Positions 36,624-47,539 of a DNA stretch of 64,000 nt are shown piece by piece. The position numbers and the translations under genes were made by a program. Below the pieces are notes generated by a model. That model saw only the letters and a list, made by a program, of their open reading frames with translations, searched no databases and was not told where the DNA came from. Every line of letters begins with the position of its first letter. Position 1 is the stretch's first letter. The stretch is from Paragonimus skrjabini miyazakii (lineage: Eukaryota > Platyhelminthes > Trematoda > Plagiorchiida > Troglotrematidae): assembly GCA_014338405.1 (NCBI GenBank), contig JTDE01000164.1:246035-310034 (forward strand), written 5' to 3'.

Positions 36624-37829
36624 GTAAGAGTTAGCCTCCAGCATTCGGCAGGGTTCTCCTTAATATAGAATTAGCGCCTCAGCCCTGTAATGGGTATCTC
36701 ACCAAAACCATTTTTAACCAGTAGTTACACTTCAGGTTACACTTTCTTCGCATGACCACAGCTATTGTCCAATTTCTCAAATGTTCACATTTACGAAAGG
36801 AGACAATAACTTTAAAGTTGAAAGCACTGTCTGTGTTCAGAGGAACATGTATGCATTTAAGGACAAATATTGAGGCAAGTGAGGTCAACGGTAGAATGGG
36901 ATGCAATTAAAATTTATCTGAAAGAGTGGGGGGATATTTCAATTTTGAATGTCTGATAAGAGTTATTTGGTCCGTACTGATGTCTGTCTATCCAGCCACC
37001 AATACAAATTAATTTGATCGATTACAGAATGCGTCTAGACTACTTGCAACCGAAATATCAGCTTCCATTTAGATTTAGTTTTTCCTCTGTACTACTAATT
37101 ACCGGCGCAGTAAAATAAACGCTAATAGAAAGAAAAAGTATGAAATAATTACTTCTAAACTTTAAGCGGCATCTTCTTGGTATAAACCTAATTTACAAAT
37201 GGGTTGGATAGGAGACAACTTCTAAAACTGACTATGTCCTTATCTGAGAATTCAACAACAAGCTGCTCACATTTTACAAAAACAGCCAAGCTATAAACGA
37301 ACGTGAGACATAATCGTAAAAACAATTTTCCTATTAATCATACTGTTTCGCGTCAGTAATTGAACTGCTTCTTATAAAACTCGCTCAGATAACAGCAACA
37401 TTTAAACCTCTGGACCTCATTGGTCATTCTCTCACCTAAAGTCTTCAGTTACCGACTCTGTGACCCGTCAAAGGAAATTAACCAAATCTTCACTGGCCAA
37501 CCCCCCGAGTGAATGGCCTCATTTCTGTATCCCAAGTCACCTCCCACTTTAAACAGTCGGCCGCAACATCGGTGGAAATCAATTTGTGCATCAGACGCTA
37601 GTTAGTATATTTAGTCTGTTGTCCAAGTACCTAAGTCTGTGCGTACTTAATGGGGGAACAAGGGAGTTCATTTAGCCATCGCTACCAAGCACTAGTATCC
37701 TAACCCTAAAGTTGTCTGCCTTCTGGTATCAAGTGATGCAAGCGATCGAACACATATATTTATGTACAATCGTTTGAAATAGGCCCACGTCTACTAATAT
37801 GGGCTGTTAGGCTCTGCAGCTGTAATGTA

Positions 37830-38075
37830 GTATAGTACTCATATTTGTCTAAGGCATCATAGAGGTGCCTCTTTGTCCCCATAAGTGTTCCAGATTAGCG
37901 AATGTCGCCCTATCTTTGGAAAAGTGGACCTCAATTTCATTCCCTATATCTTCGCCACTGACGGTGTAACTTACTAATTAAACAAATCGTTCATCAACCT
38001 CCACAACCTCACTATCTAACATTAAACCTCCGTAATCACTACAATCTGGCAACCGCAAAACGCATTCTAAAATAT
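37830..38075 (-). mobile_element. RTE-type retrotransposon fragment
   Basis: Reading the minus strand through a frameshift gives GGLMLDSEVVEVDERFV, then GNEIEVHFSKDRATFANLEH and LWGQRGTS. These correspond to the segment after the RT active site of RTE elements, and to SKAR.AFANLRHLW in the 3.9-5.4 kb relic (there ARAVFANLRHLWRKRSIS). It is an isolated internal fragment with no ends visible. Confidence 0.7.
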
Positions 38076-38079
38076 TTGG

Positions 38080-40829
38080 AAGGGTAGGAACTGATGCTCA
38101 GCGTCATCTATGCTATTCAGAATTGTCAAACAACGCTCCGTCTTTAATATAATTAAGATCAGTCAGTCTTCCAAAAGGTAAGAGGTCCACGTTGTTATCT
38201 TGTGGGTGCCACGAAGTCTTCCACTATTTTGTGTATGATAAAATTGAGCAAAAAATGACTAGAGTGAGCAGTCATGACGCACATAGCTCTTGGCGCTCAA
38301 ACTATCAGACAGTAAACCATAGATTCTAGCCTGATAGGATGCGCGGGAATAAAGCGCCGACAGTATGGTCACAAAAGTGTTTAGTACGTCTAAATGACTC
38401 TACAGGTTAGGTCGATCAAATGAATCGAACACACAATTACAGTAAAGCAAAACTGCAGTTTCTTGACCAGCGGTATTTAGTGAAACAAATGGAAAGACAA
38501 AGGTTGCGTCTGATGTCTAACAACTCTAAGTATTTTTAAGATTTAATATTTGTTTGCGTTGTACGCCACAATACCTGTTTCATAGGTGGTCAATGTGATT
38601 TGAGTCCTGTGGTTATTAGGTTCCTCGGGGCGAGAACTGATAAATCTGTTTTTAGGATGGTTTGGGTACTTATGTTTTACCAACGGCAACAGCTAGTCGT
38701 TGTTATCAGTGGGGTCGTTGTCCAGCGAATATAGGAACAAGCCAAGATGCCGATGCCCGTTCTGAGTTCAAGTACGTGCTTCAGTAAGAACGACAGTGCT
38801 GAATGAAGCCACATCGATGTCTAAAACTAGGGCTGAATAAAATTAATCTGTGCTAGACGTACAAATACAACGGCCACTCACCATTTTCTAAGCGAAGTGA
38901 TGCTAACTCAAACTTGCCACCTAAATGAGACTTGGTCTCCCCAAGGCAGTCGGCTTCATATACTTAGCCAGTCTGATTGTATCACGTATATGTGACGACA
39001 CAAAGTTAGTAACCACATCTGAGTAAAAGGCCTTCTTTACATGGATTTCACCGCAGATTCTTGGAACATAGGTAGACAGTGAAACACTTACCGAAGACTT
39101 GGTAACCAGAGCTGACTTGAACAAAACTTTTCAGACCCAAAGTTTGTTGTTCATGGGAATCCAGCCTATCACTATGATTGAGAAAGTTGTTCTTGGGACT
39201 ATGTCGAGTCCAACCCGACCAGTAGCAGTGGCAAAGAAATCCTTTGAAGTGTACAGTTAATACTGATTAGACAGAGCGGAGGCCTTCTGCTCGACACCTT
39301 AATTACAGTCCTGTATTCTAGTCTTCAGAACACAGCAGACATCGACATTTAACGGGTTTAATCTCCATGCAACAAGGGTCTGCCAGCTTCTTCATTTCAA
39401 AGTGTGTACGTTGACACCACCTGTAATAATTCGTGTTCTTGACCTACATGAGGGGAATCGGAGGCTTGGTAGTGGGATCTGCCAGAACAATGTTACTGAG
39501 CTTATTCATATCTGTTGTAGTAATCGTAGAATTATAACCGGGAATGGGACCTGGGAGAGTAGAGGAACTAAATGAGATAGCGCAGTAGGAGAAGAGTGAG
39601 TGGTAGTATGATTTCGCTCATCCACAGTAAAGTATGCAACAGATAGTGCGACCTGGTTTGTGCTGCGAGACGGCTGATTCAGTTATGAAAGCACTGCAGT
39701 TGTGAATTTTCACGGTTTTCGTGGGCAGAGATACACGTAGACATAGACCGAGGAACGGTTATGGTTTTGAACCAAAGGTTTTGGCCCAAAAGCCGGAACC
39801 TCAAGACAATCTGTGTATGGCACTGTAGTAGAACTCACACCAATTGCCTCATGAGCCTATGTCAGCTCCCTCCTATCATCCAACCTGGAGAATGTGGTTC
39901 ATAAGACTCTTGCCTAATGACCTACATGACATCAATGACTCAAATGTATCGCTGCAATGATGACAAGCGGTCACCCTGTGCTTTTCACACTAATACTCAA
40001 CAGTTTATTTGGAAGATGGATGATAATTTCTGTTTTACAATTGTTTATTACAAAAAGATTCAACCTTCCTCCTATTGTATATTTTAGCGTCACCATTTAA
40101 CTTAGCACCAGACAAGGAGCTTTTTTCAGCTGAACTTTTAGAAATAATTTTTGATGACATTCTTAGCCTGTGTCCCTTTGGATTATTCTATGACAGGCTG
40201 CATCCGTGAATACAATCACGAAAAAAATTGCATTTTTCATACTGGCAACTAGGCGTCTGAAAACTATTCTCACGGGTCCCTTAAAGACACTCATTTTCCA
40301 CGGTTTCTAGGTGACGTCACTTGAATGAAGAATACCCTTCAATGATACAAACAAATTTCAACCAGATAAGGTGAATGACAATCGAAAAACGTTAGTGAAC
40401 AAAATATAAATAAAATTCCGTAACATCTTCACAGTCATGTTGTCGATGAGGCAACTTCAAACTTACTAGTTTCACGAGAATTTCAGCTGCTGCACGTGTA
40501 TATAATATTGAACTATTGACTAGTACTGAGATTTATAGAGCCAACAACTAACTAAATGATTCGCGTTGCCGCTGAAACCTTTTTTGGCAACCGTCTAATC
40601 ACTGCACTGAGGAGGACGCGTTTCAGCTGACAAGTATACGGAAAGAACTGAACAACAGTAAGCATCACTTGACCATCCTGAATTTTGGTTCTGGCTGGGG
40701 ATAATTGTTCAACAAACAACTGAAAAATATTGTATTGAAAAATAAACTCGTTTTCAACTTCAGGCAAAAAGGCATTCCACTTATATGAAAAGTCATACAG
40801 GGGATACATTAATGGGGTAAACGGAGAAC
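38080..40829. other. No recognisable gene
   Basis: Some frames near 38,800-39,130 look protein-like on the minus strand (VSSHIRDTIRLAKYMKPTAL), but they are broken by stops and have no known match. It may be another decayed element. Nothing else is supported. Confidence 0.4.
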
Positions 40830-43190
40830 GGTTGGTAACTGAGGTCAGTCAAGTCAATCAGCAGTTGTCTAATTTGGAAGCCTATTCTGCGTAGGTTGTA
40901 ATGCAGCGGGATGAAAAAAGATTCGACATACTACTCAAACAGATCAATCCAACTAAGCCTTCCTCGTAGTTTCTAAATAATCCTAAACGACACGTCCACA
41001 ATTTTTCTTTTTTGAATCTGAACAAAGTATTACTTGAAGTACTATCACTAAGCCCTAAGTTTTGCTGTCCACAACACAAAACTAAGCAATCGGATTTAGA
41101 GGTGTGGTTTGAGAATTTGTAAACACAGTTGTCTGACCTAGATCCTATTTAGACGATAGATGGGGAGCAAGTGAAATCTACACTAACGAATTCTTGTTAT
41201 CAGTACTTACGCTGTAGTCTGGCCTCAAAACAACTTCACACGAGATAACGTTTCGCAACGATGAAAAACTTGAGGGAAAGAAAGAACAATTTAACTTCGA
41301 AGCATGATGTAGGCACTGGTATCGTGTTACTTAACAAAGCGGATTGTACTAACATAATGAACATTATATTAGAAAATCAGACCAGGTTTCAGAAAACGGA
41401 TAATGAAAAAGATAAATCCTTTGAGATCGGGAAGGTGTTTAGTATAGGGTGGGAGTATCGATTCGGCTACAATGGAAAAACATTTGACCTACTGCTACTA
41501 TGATTTCCTGACTTTACGGGTTACCTAAAATTCACATGGTTGGAGAATCACTAAGATTAATTTTGGACATGTGAAACTCTTCATACCATTCAATGGCCAA
41601 GTGGTCGTCACAAATACTAGACCCCGTCAAACGGAAACTTTCGACGCACAGCCTATGCGGCTTCTTTGATCTAGCAAATGCAATCAAAGATATCAGTTTA
41701 ACTTGGAATCCAATGTTTTCCCTCGACGTTGCACTCATTTTAACCAACTTCCCGCTAAAGGATACCATATATTACCTGTGATTAAATCACGAGTGGTGAC
41801 AGATATTCAGACACCATCGATCAAATTCAAGCAGTTACTTTATTTGTGCACTTACAACGTACAGTTTTGTTTTAACGAAAGAACATATCGGCAAAATGAC
41901 GGCGTCACGATAGGATCGTCGTTGGGACCGTTGTTTGCAGACATTTTCGTGGCGAAATTGGAAATTGAATAGCTGAGCTCAGCGGTAGGTCAATGAAATT
42001 TTTCCAAGTACGTTGACGACATCTTTTGCGTACTCGATAACAACGTAAATCCAATGGACATCTTGGCCAGATTCAACACTGCACACTAAAATTTGCCATT
42101 TTCGTTGAGGACCGAAGTGTATAGCCAATTGAGGTTTCTGAATGTATGCTTACGTCACCGCGTTGATGGCTCAATTCAGCGGTGTGATACACAGAAATAA
42201 TACACTGAATGGTCAGTAAATTCATATCAATAGTGTTGTATCACTCGACCTGAAAAGAAATCTAACTAACTGTTTGACGGTCATGACCGGAATAATTTGC
42301 ACGGTGATGCCATTGATCAAGAACTGGCATTCATACGTTCAATATATAAAATTGTTCGTATACAGAATCGTGCAACAGCGGAGTGAAAAAGACCAGCTGC
42401 ACCTGGCGGAAAAGAGAACTGTATACATCGAGTCACCCTCCTAGGGCGATATGCTAGTCGAAACTCTCACGTGTAGTTTCACAGGTGCAGTTGATACAAC
42501 GTTTTGCGTCGTTAAATTACCTGTCCACTTTACGTCCAATCCGGTTCTGTGCCCAGGTCTAAAAGATAAATTGTCTGTTTCTTCAGTCTCTTGTTGTGTA
42601 CTCATTCACTTGTTCCTGTGGAACTAGTTATGCTGGCCACCCGGCCAGACGCTTGTCTAAATGAATCCGGGAACACCACTTAACTTATCTAAACAGTGGA
42701 ATAACAAAATCTGTTAACAGTACCATACCGTCACACTTGGTGAATTCAATTCACTCCGTCAGTGTGACGGACGAATTTAGTCTAACCTACCGAATTAGGG
42801 TCACTCAATCGAGGGCAATGGAGTGTAAGATTCTATCCACAGTTGAACCTATTGGAATTCGTCTGTAAAACCCACCCTTGTGCGTCCAGAAACGCTTTGT
42901 TCAGGCTTTCGATCTGTCTTGGCCAACCCACCACTCTGTTAGCTTGTCAAGACCCAATATTCAACTGCGTCATTTTGACATCTATTTGGCTGACCTCATT
43001 AACCACCCGTTCACCGTTTACCTCATTAATGAATCCTCTGTAAAAAATTTGATATCAGTATGATGTATTTATCCTGATGACGAAAAGGAGCTTGTTCACC
43101 ATACAGTATTTTTCATGGACAATTTGGGAATTTTCACGCCACTCAACTAGTTGAAAGAAGTTTTCATTCCAGAGAACCAAACTGGTTGTC
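40830..43190 (+). mobile_element. Penelope-like retroelement, nearly full length, degenerate
   Basis: The domains appear in the order expected for a Penelope-like element with a C-terminal endonuclease. An N-terminal region ends in LSLSPKFC. The RT begins with VGTGIVLLNKADCTNIMN and continues with MFSLDVALILTNFPLKDTI and FNERTYRQNDGVTIGSSLGP, then LFADIFVAKLE. The catalytic block KYVDDIFCVLDN has YVDD intact at 42,009-42,020. After a linker comes the GIY-YIG-type part near 42,600-42,840 (TCSCGTSYAGHPARRLSK, IREHHLTYLNSGI, then CKILSTVEPIGIRL). It encoded an RT-endonuclease that inserts copies by nicking and priming. Numerous stops and frameshifts make it inactive. The 3' non-coding tail (42,950-43,190) recurs alone at 15.5 kb. 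Confidence 0.9.
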
Positions 43191-45763
43191 TTGTATTAGT
43201 ACTTCAATCACCAAATTGCAGTTTTAAGTAGAAGGCGTTCTGGTAGTAGAGTTTAATCGGTTCCAATTTCACAGAAATTCCTGTGATTCATCTTTATAAG
43301 AAGTTATAGACTATTACACCATAGACAACTCTGTGTCATCGATACGTGAATGCTGTATCCATATGTCAGCTGTATTCAACCAGATTCTCAACTCAATATG
43401 ACTGGTTAGCCTGTAGCCTTTCTGGAAGGTTTCGAAAAGTCACAATCAGATGGCAGTGTCGAAATAACTATTGACAAATTGGTATGGATTATTAACTAAA
43501 CTGCAATGGGTGCATGCTAATCAGACTTGTACGTACTACAGTCAAAACGTAAGAGTCTGGGTTGTTGTTTTGGGGCTTCACTGGACAGTAGGCTATTTTA
43601 TACATAAGGATGTCACGAGTAAGACAAGATTTAAGAACACACGTCATTTTGATGTGGTGCCACGCAGTTTAGCCAAGTTAGGGAACACCAGTACAGTAGA
43701 GTACAATTAAGAGACAACTTTGGCAGCGTACCGCTAAGGAGATGGAACGGATGGGTTGGAAGGACGAGGTGGTCACCAAGACGTTTATCACAGGGGATAT
43801 GTGGAATAAAACGTTCGTCAATGACACTAGAATGATGTGCAATGATCGAAGTCAGCAGTACACACGGATTTTCACTCTTATGAAGAAAACACTTCAAACA
43901 ATGGTATGGATCGCTTCATAGAACTTCCTGCCGCACGTGCACACTTATGTTCAACGGCTCGAGCATCACTGTTAACATAGCACGACCCGGATTGTAACGT
44001 AGAGTCCGTCCGAACTGCGGCAATGTAAACGTAATGTGAATTTACAAGAAATTTGTTCCGTTTTCATGCTTGAGCATTGCTTTGAGGAAATATTCTATCT
44101 GGCTATAGGCATCCATAAGCCGAGCTACCAACTTGCCTATGACGAATTAAAATCATTCCTAACGGAATCCCAACACTCTTTAAATAGTAACTTAAGCCCA
44201 AATGTGTTAGTCAGGTGGTGAGGCATTCGGAAAAGACTATCGGTATCCACTTCTCAACCGTGTTATCGGACTACGGACAACTGCAGTATGATCTTCTTAG
44301 CTCGATCCATCTAACGTTTCAACCTACTATAGGCTGCCATGTCTGCTCATACACTGCCAGATACACTGGGTCGTATAGTGTTCATATTCATACTTACATT
44401 CACTGTCATTAGTGTTTTTTTAAAAAATAACGGATTTGCTTGGTGCGTTGTTTGTTATCATACTAAGTTTGTGCAATTACACAGGCACCAGTGCGACCAA
44501 ACAGCATATTTACAGCTGACCGAGAGTTCGCCTTCCCGTCATGATAAGAGGATATGGTAATAACCAACTTAGTGCTCCACTTTGAAGAAAACCGCTCAAA
44601 ACGTCCGTCTGATTGTGGAAACTGGGTTCCATTTTGACTGATGTTTAATTAAAATAGACCATATCTACTTAAACATTTTATAATACGGTAGACTATATTC
44701 ATTTTCTGGACGTGTAAATCTGTTTCCTCGACCATTTTTTCGGCAAGAAATAATAACCAAACTCCACTTCGACCTTCGATCGCATGAGTGAAGGATGGAA
44801 TCTTGAAATCACAGCGATATCCAACCTACACATTATCTGGTTTGTTAAATGAGCTTAAAATTCACGATGAAAACTTAAGGTTGCTTAACTTCGACAGATT
44901 GTAGATTTTCGGTTGTCACAAAATGACGCACTGTTCTACACTAGTCAGCTCATGACAACGTCTGTCGGAATTCCAACTCCGGTCATCGGATGAATATAAC
45001 TTAGTTAACGACTCCAAAGGGAACGAAACTCTGCTGAGTTTGAAGCCTTTAACCAGTTGAGATTGGTGTTTGTGTTTCAGATCAGTCACACGTTTTATAC
45101 TTCAACGATTCATTCGGCAACAATGTTCATCTCCGTTTACGAAAAACAGTTGCATTTTTTCAGAGGGTCTTGAGTACTGATACAGATCTGATTTTGAGTT
45201 GCATATCGTCGCTGGCCTGCATAAAGTACATACCCACTGGGTCATACCTAACATATTTTTGTCCAGACGTGCTTGGAAATCATGTCCCATCGCACCGAAG
45301 TTGACACAATCAGAACATTCCACGATGCAGAGAGATGGGATTAATCCACAATTATTTCTTTCTGCTAAACGTGTCCTTCATTTGAAGTCAGTTTCATTTA
45401 TCCTGATGTTGACTCTAATTCCACAACCAACTCTCTACGTCTGCAGACTTACTGTTTGGAATGGCTGAAACGCTATGTGTTACAATAACCGCTGTCATTC
45501 TCTTTGTATGCCCTAGGAACCCACCTGTAGTTGGATGATCAAACTGCTGTCCTGATACACGTACATTCATCTCCAGTGGTATGAACCGGTGTTATTCTAT
45601 GCATGTACTGCACCCTGAACATCACGCACTCACCAGTATGAACTCTCTGTTAATTAAGTAAGAATAAACTTAGTGCATACGCACGTTGGTTTCACTTGAT
45701 CTAAACAATGTATATTTCCTTCTTGATGAACTCGATTGTTGCCATTGTTACTGTTACTGCCAG
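43191..45763. other. Putative intron; one long splice-bounded open frame
   Basis: No repeat is recognised. After the acceptor GGTGTTTGTGTTTCAG, a phase-1 frame stays open from 45,081 to a stop at 45,302 (about 73 codons, with QSHVLYFNDSFGNNVHLRLR near its start). That is longer than most chance frames here, but it has no good donor, no homologous copy and no known domain. A 73-codon frame with a hydrophobic stretch (GRIVFIFILTFTVISVFL) lies at 44,339-44,560. Neither is called. Confidence 0.4.
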
Positions 45764-45862
45764 TCAAACGCGACCCCATAGTGGGCACCGGTGAATTCGG
45801 AAGAGAATGGGATCCAATTTATAAATATGACGGAAGGCCTCGTAGGAACTACTACATTCCAG
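45764..45862 (+). CDS. Phase 1-1 exon, 99 nt, RDPIVGTGEFG.EWDP...GRPRR module
   Basis: It is bounded by ATTGTTACTGTTACTGCCAG and G|GTGAGC and open for 33 codons in phase 1. It reads VKRDPIVGTGEFGREWDPIY, then KYDGRPRRNYYIP. It links the family together. Its first half aligns ungapped with the exon at 22,096 (DP..G.G....EWDP), its whole length with the one at 36,525 (12 of 28 identical), and its second half with the broken exon at 53,414 (W...Y....GRPR). It is rich in charged and aromatic residues, with no cysteine and no known domain. The 11 bases before the donor (ATTCCAG) preserve the GxxG|GT context of the other copies. It is very probably a genuine coding exon of a multi-exon gene on the plus strand; the role is unknown. 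Confidence 0.87.
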
Positions 45863-46237
45863 GTGAGCCTCAGTCGTTCTCTGGTCCCATATGGGCACTA
45901 CGCTTGATAATTATCTGAACGTAAAATTTTGACAGTTTGTGATCAGGATATCAATTTGTCAAGGGGCTTTTGGTAACCAATCGTGTCCACCTCGATGTCA
46001 AATGGTACTACAGTTCCAACAGAGTGATGTCCAGATATTGGTTACTTTCACCGATGCTTCATCCCGGCCTTTGCCTTCGGATGGACTTTCTAGACAAATT
46101 CTTTCGAAATGAAGCATTGTTCTCGAGTCCTGCTTTAGTTGAGCTTGCAAGAAATGCATATGTCCGACTTGCATCTAGTTGAATCTCCAGATGCTCATCA
46201 GTAATCGAAACACATCGCTCACCAGACCCAAAGAACT

Positions 46238-46590
46238 CAGATATTTCCAATCAGCTCGGAAATATTAACCGATGGGCTATCGATTGGAGTTAAAAGACAT
46301 TAGCTGCGTTTCTTTTCGGGATTATTGGTTAAGCCAATCATTGCTCATAAACAAAAGTTGAGCTTTCAGATATGATACTTCGGTTGAACCTAGCGGGAGA
46401 TCATTAGAATGGTGGTCAACACGGTTGCTTCATGAAAGCGTAGTCAAAGTTGTGGTCCTGGTTGTGATAAGAATACGCATTATTGGCAAATCCTGACACA
46501 AGTGAAACTCGAGTCTAGTGCTTCTTCTCAAAAGAGGTTGGCTAGAATGTCTGTTGGAATGCAAAGATTGCAAGTACTGTACAACTTGTA
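46238..46590 (+). mobile_element. Hammerhead SINE, diverged copy
   Basis: It aligns with the SINE copies at 35.1 and 54.7 kb: CATCGATTGGAGTTAA / CTATCGATTGGAGTTAA, then TGATA.TTCGGT, GGTCAACACGGTTGC.TCATGAAAGCGT and GTGGTCCTGGTTGTG, and finally the 3' part with GAAACTCGAGTCTAGTGCTTC. The first ribozyme box is lost (TTGGCAAATCC where CTGACGAG stands in others), while GAAACTCGAGT remains. No inverted 3' end is found in front of this copy. Confidence 0.75.
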
Positions 46591-47221
46591 GTTTTAAATT
46601 CATAGTACATAATATGCACAAGTTTCAGACACCGGTTATATTTCCTACACCGTCACTTATCTAATTCGATTCGTTTACTACAATTACTGAGTTAGTCGAT
46701 AATTAAGGTTACAAAGTACAGCACACTGGCAACATTGCAACAGGATACTCAACAGTTTCGCTCTCAAAATACCATGTGACGATGCTAGCTGACACAGTAA
46801 TGACGTTTTTCATATTTCACTATGATATGATGTGTTGAATCATTTATACAACACTTGTGCTCATTAGGCTACTGTCTTTAACTGGCCACGTCCTAACTGT
46901 AAACTTGATGCGATTACACGAACCGAAAATTCCAGTATCAACGAACTGTTATTGGCATTGTACCATCGTGGGCAGAAAAACTGAAAATCATAAAAACGGT
47001 ATTTGGTACCCACAACGCTGATCTGCTTCAGTTTAGTACACTGACATAATACATCTGAAAGTATTTTCTAATTAACACGATTATACAAGCGAAACTAAAC
47101 ATGACTACTCCGTTACATCATAATCATAACAGTCATGAGCCTGACCAAAACGTACTGTGGCTCGGGCCGCCGCTCACCCCAACACTGAAGTGGAATATCC
47201 TGGAAGAAAACGTTACTAACA

Positions 47222-47535
47222 AAGTTGAACATTAATAAAAGAAGACTAAGCGGAAGAATTAGAAATGATATGGATACAGGCACGCCATTGACTGTGACAC
47301 ACAGCCATCTCGGATAGCGTCTCTAACCAGCGGTTTGAGTGATCACGGGGACCCCATCCAGACAGGCGACACCTACCCACTTTGCTCAATGGAGCAGTCA
47401 AGGTCTTCATATTTCGTGACCACGTTGTTGGTTGACCACCATGCAGTTTTACCCAACTGCTGGTGGCCTCAGTATATAATGCCCGGTACGGTAAACGATC
47501 AGATGACATACGGATTACGTTACAAATCAGACACA
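47222..47535 (-). mobile_element. RTE-type retrotransposon, C-terminal end
   Basis: The minus strand is open for this end of the ORF: SDRLPYRALYTEATSSW, then HGGQPTTWSRNMKTL, then VGRCRLSGWGPRDHSNRWLE and TLSEMAVCHSQWRACIH. This is the conserved C-terminus of RTE elements of trematodes, as in the 3.9-5.4 kb relic (WGPRE...RAQWREC). The catalytic domains are absent, as expected for a 5'-truncated insertion. The 3' end lies near 47,222-47,246. Confidence 0.85.
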
Positions 47536-47539
47536 AATG

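Noticed and set aside
37449..37560. Phase-1 frame after a strong acceptor (VTDSVTRQRKLTKSS ... SEWPHF)
   Set aside because: Donors are poor (GTGAAT, GTATCC), and the SEWPHF resemblance to EWDP is too short to count.
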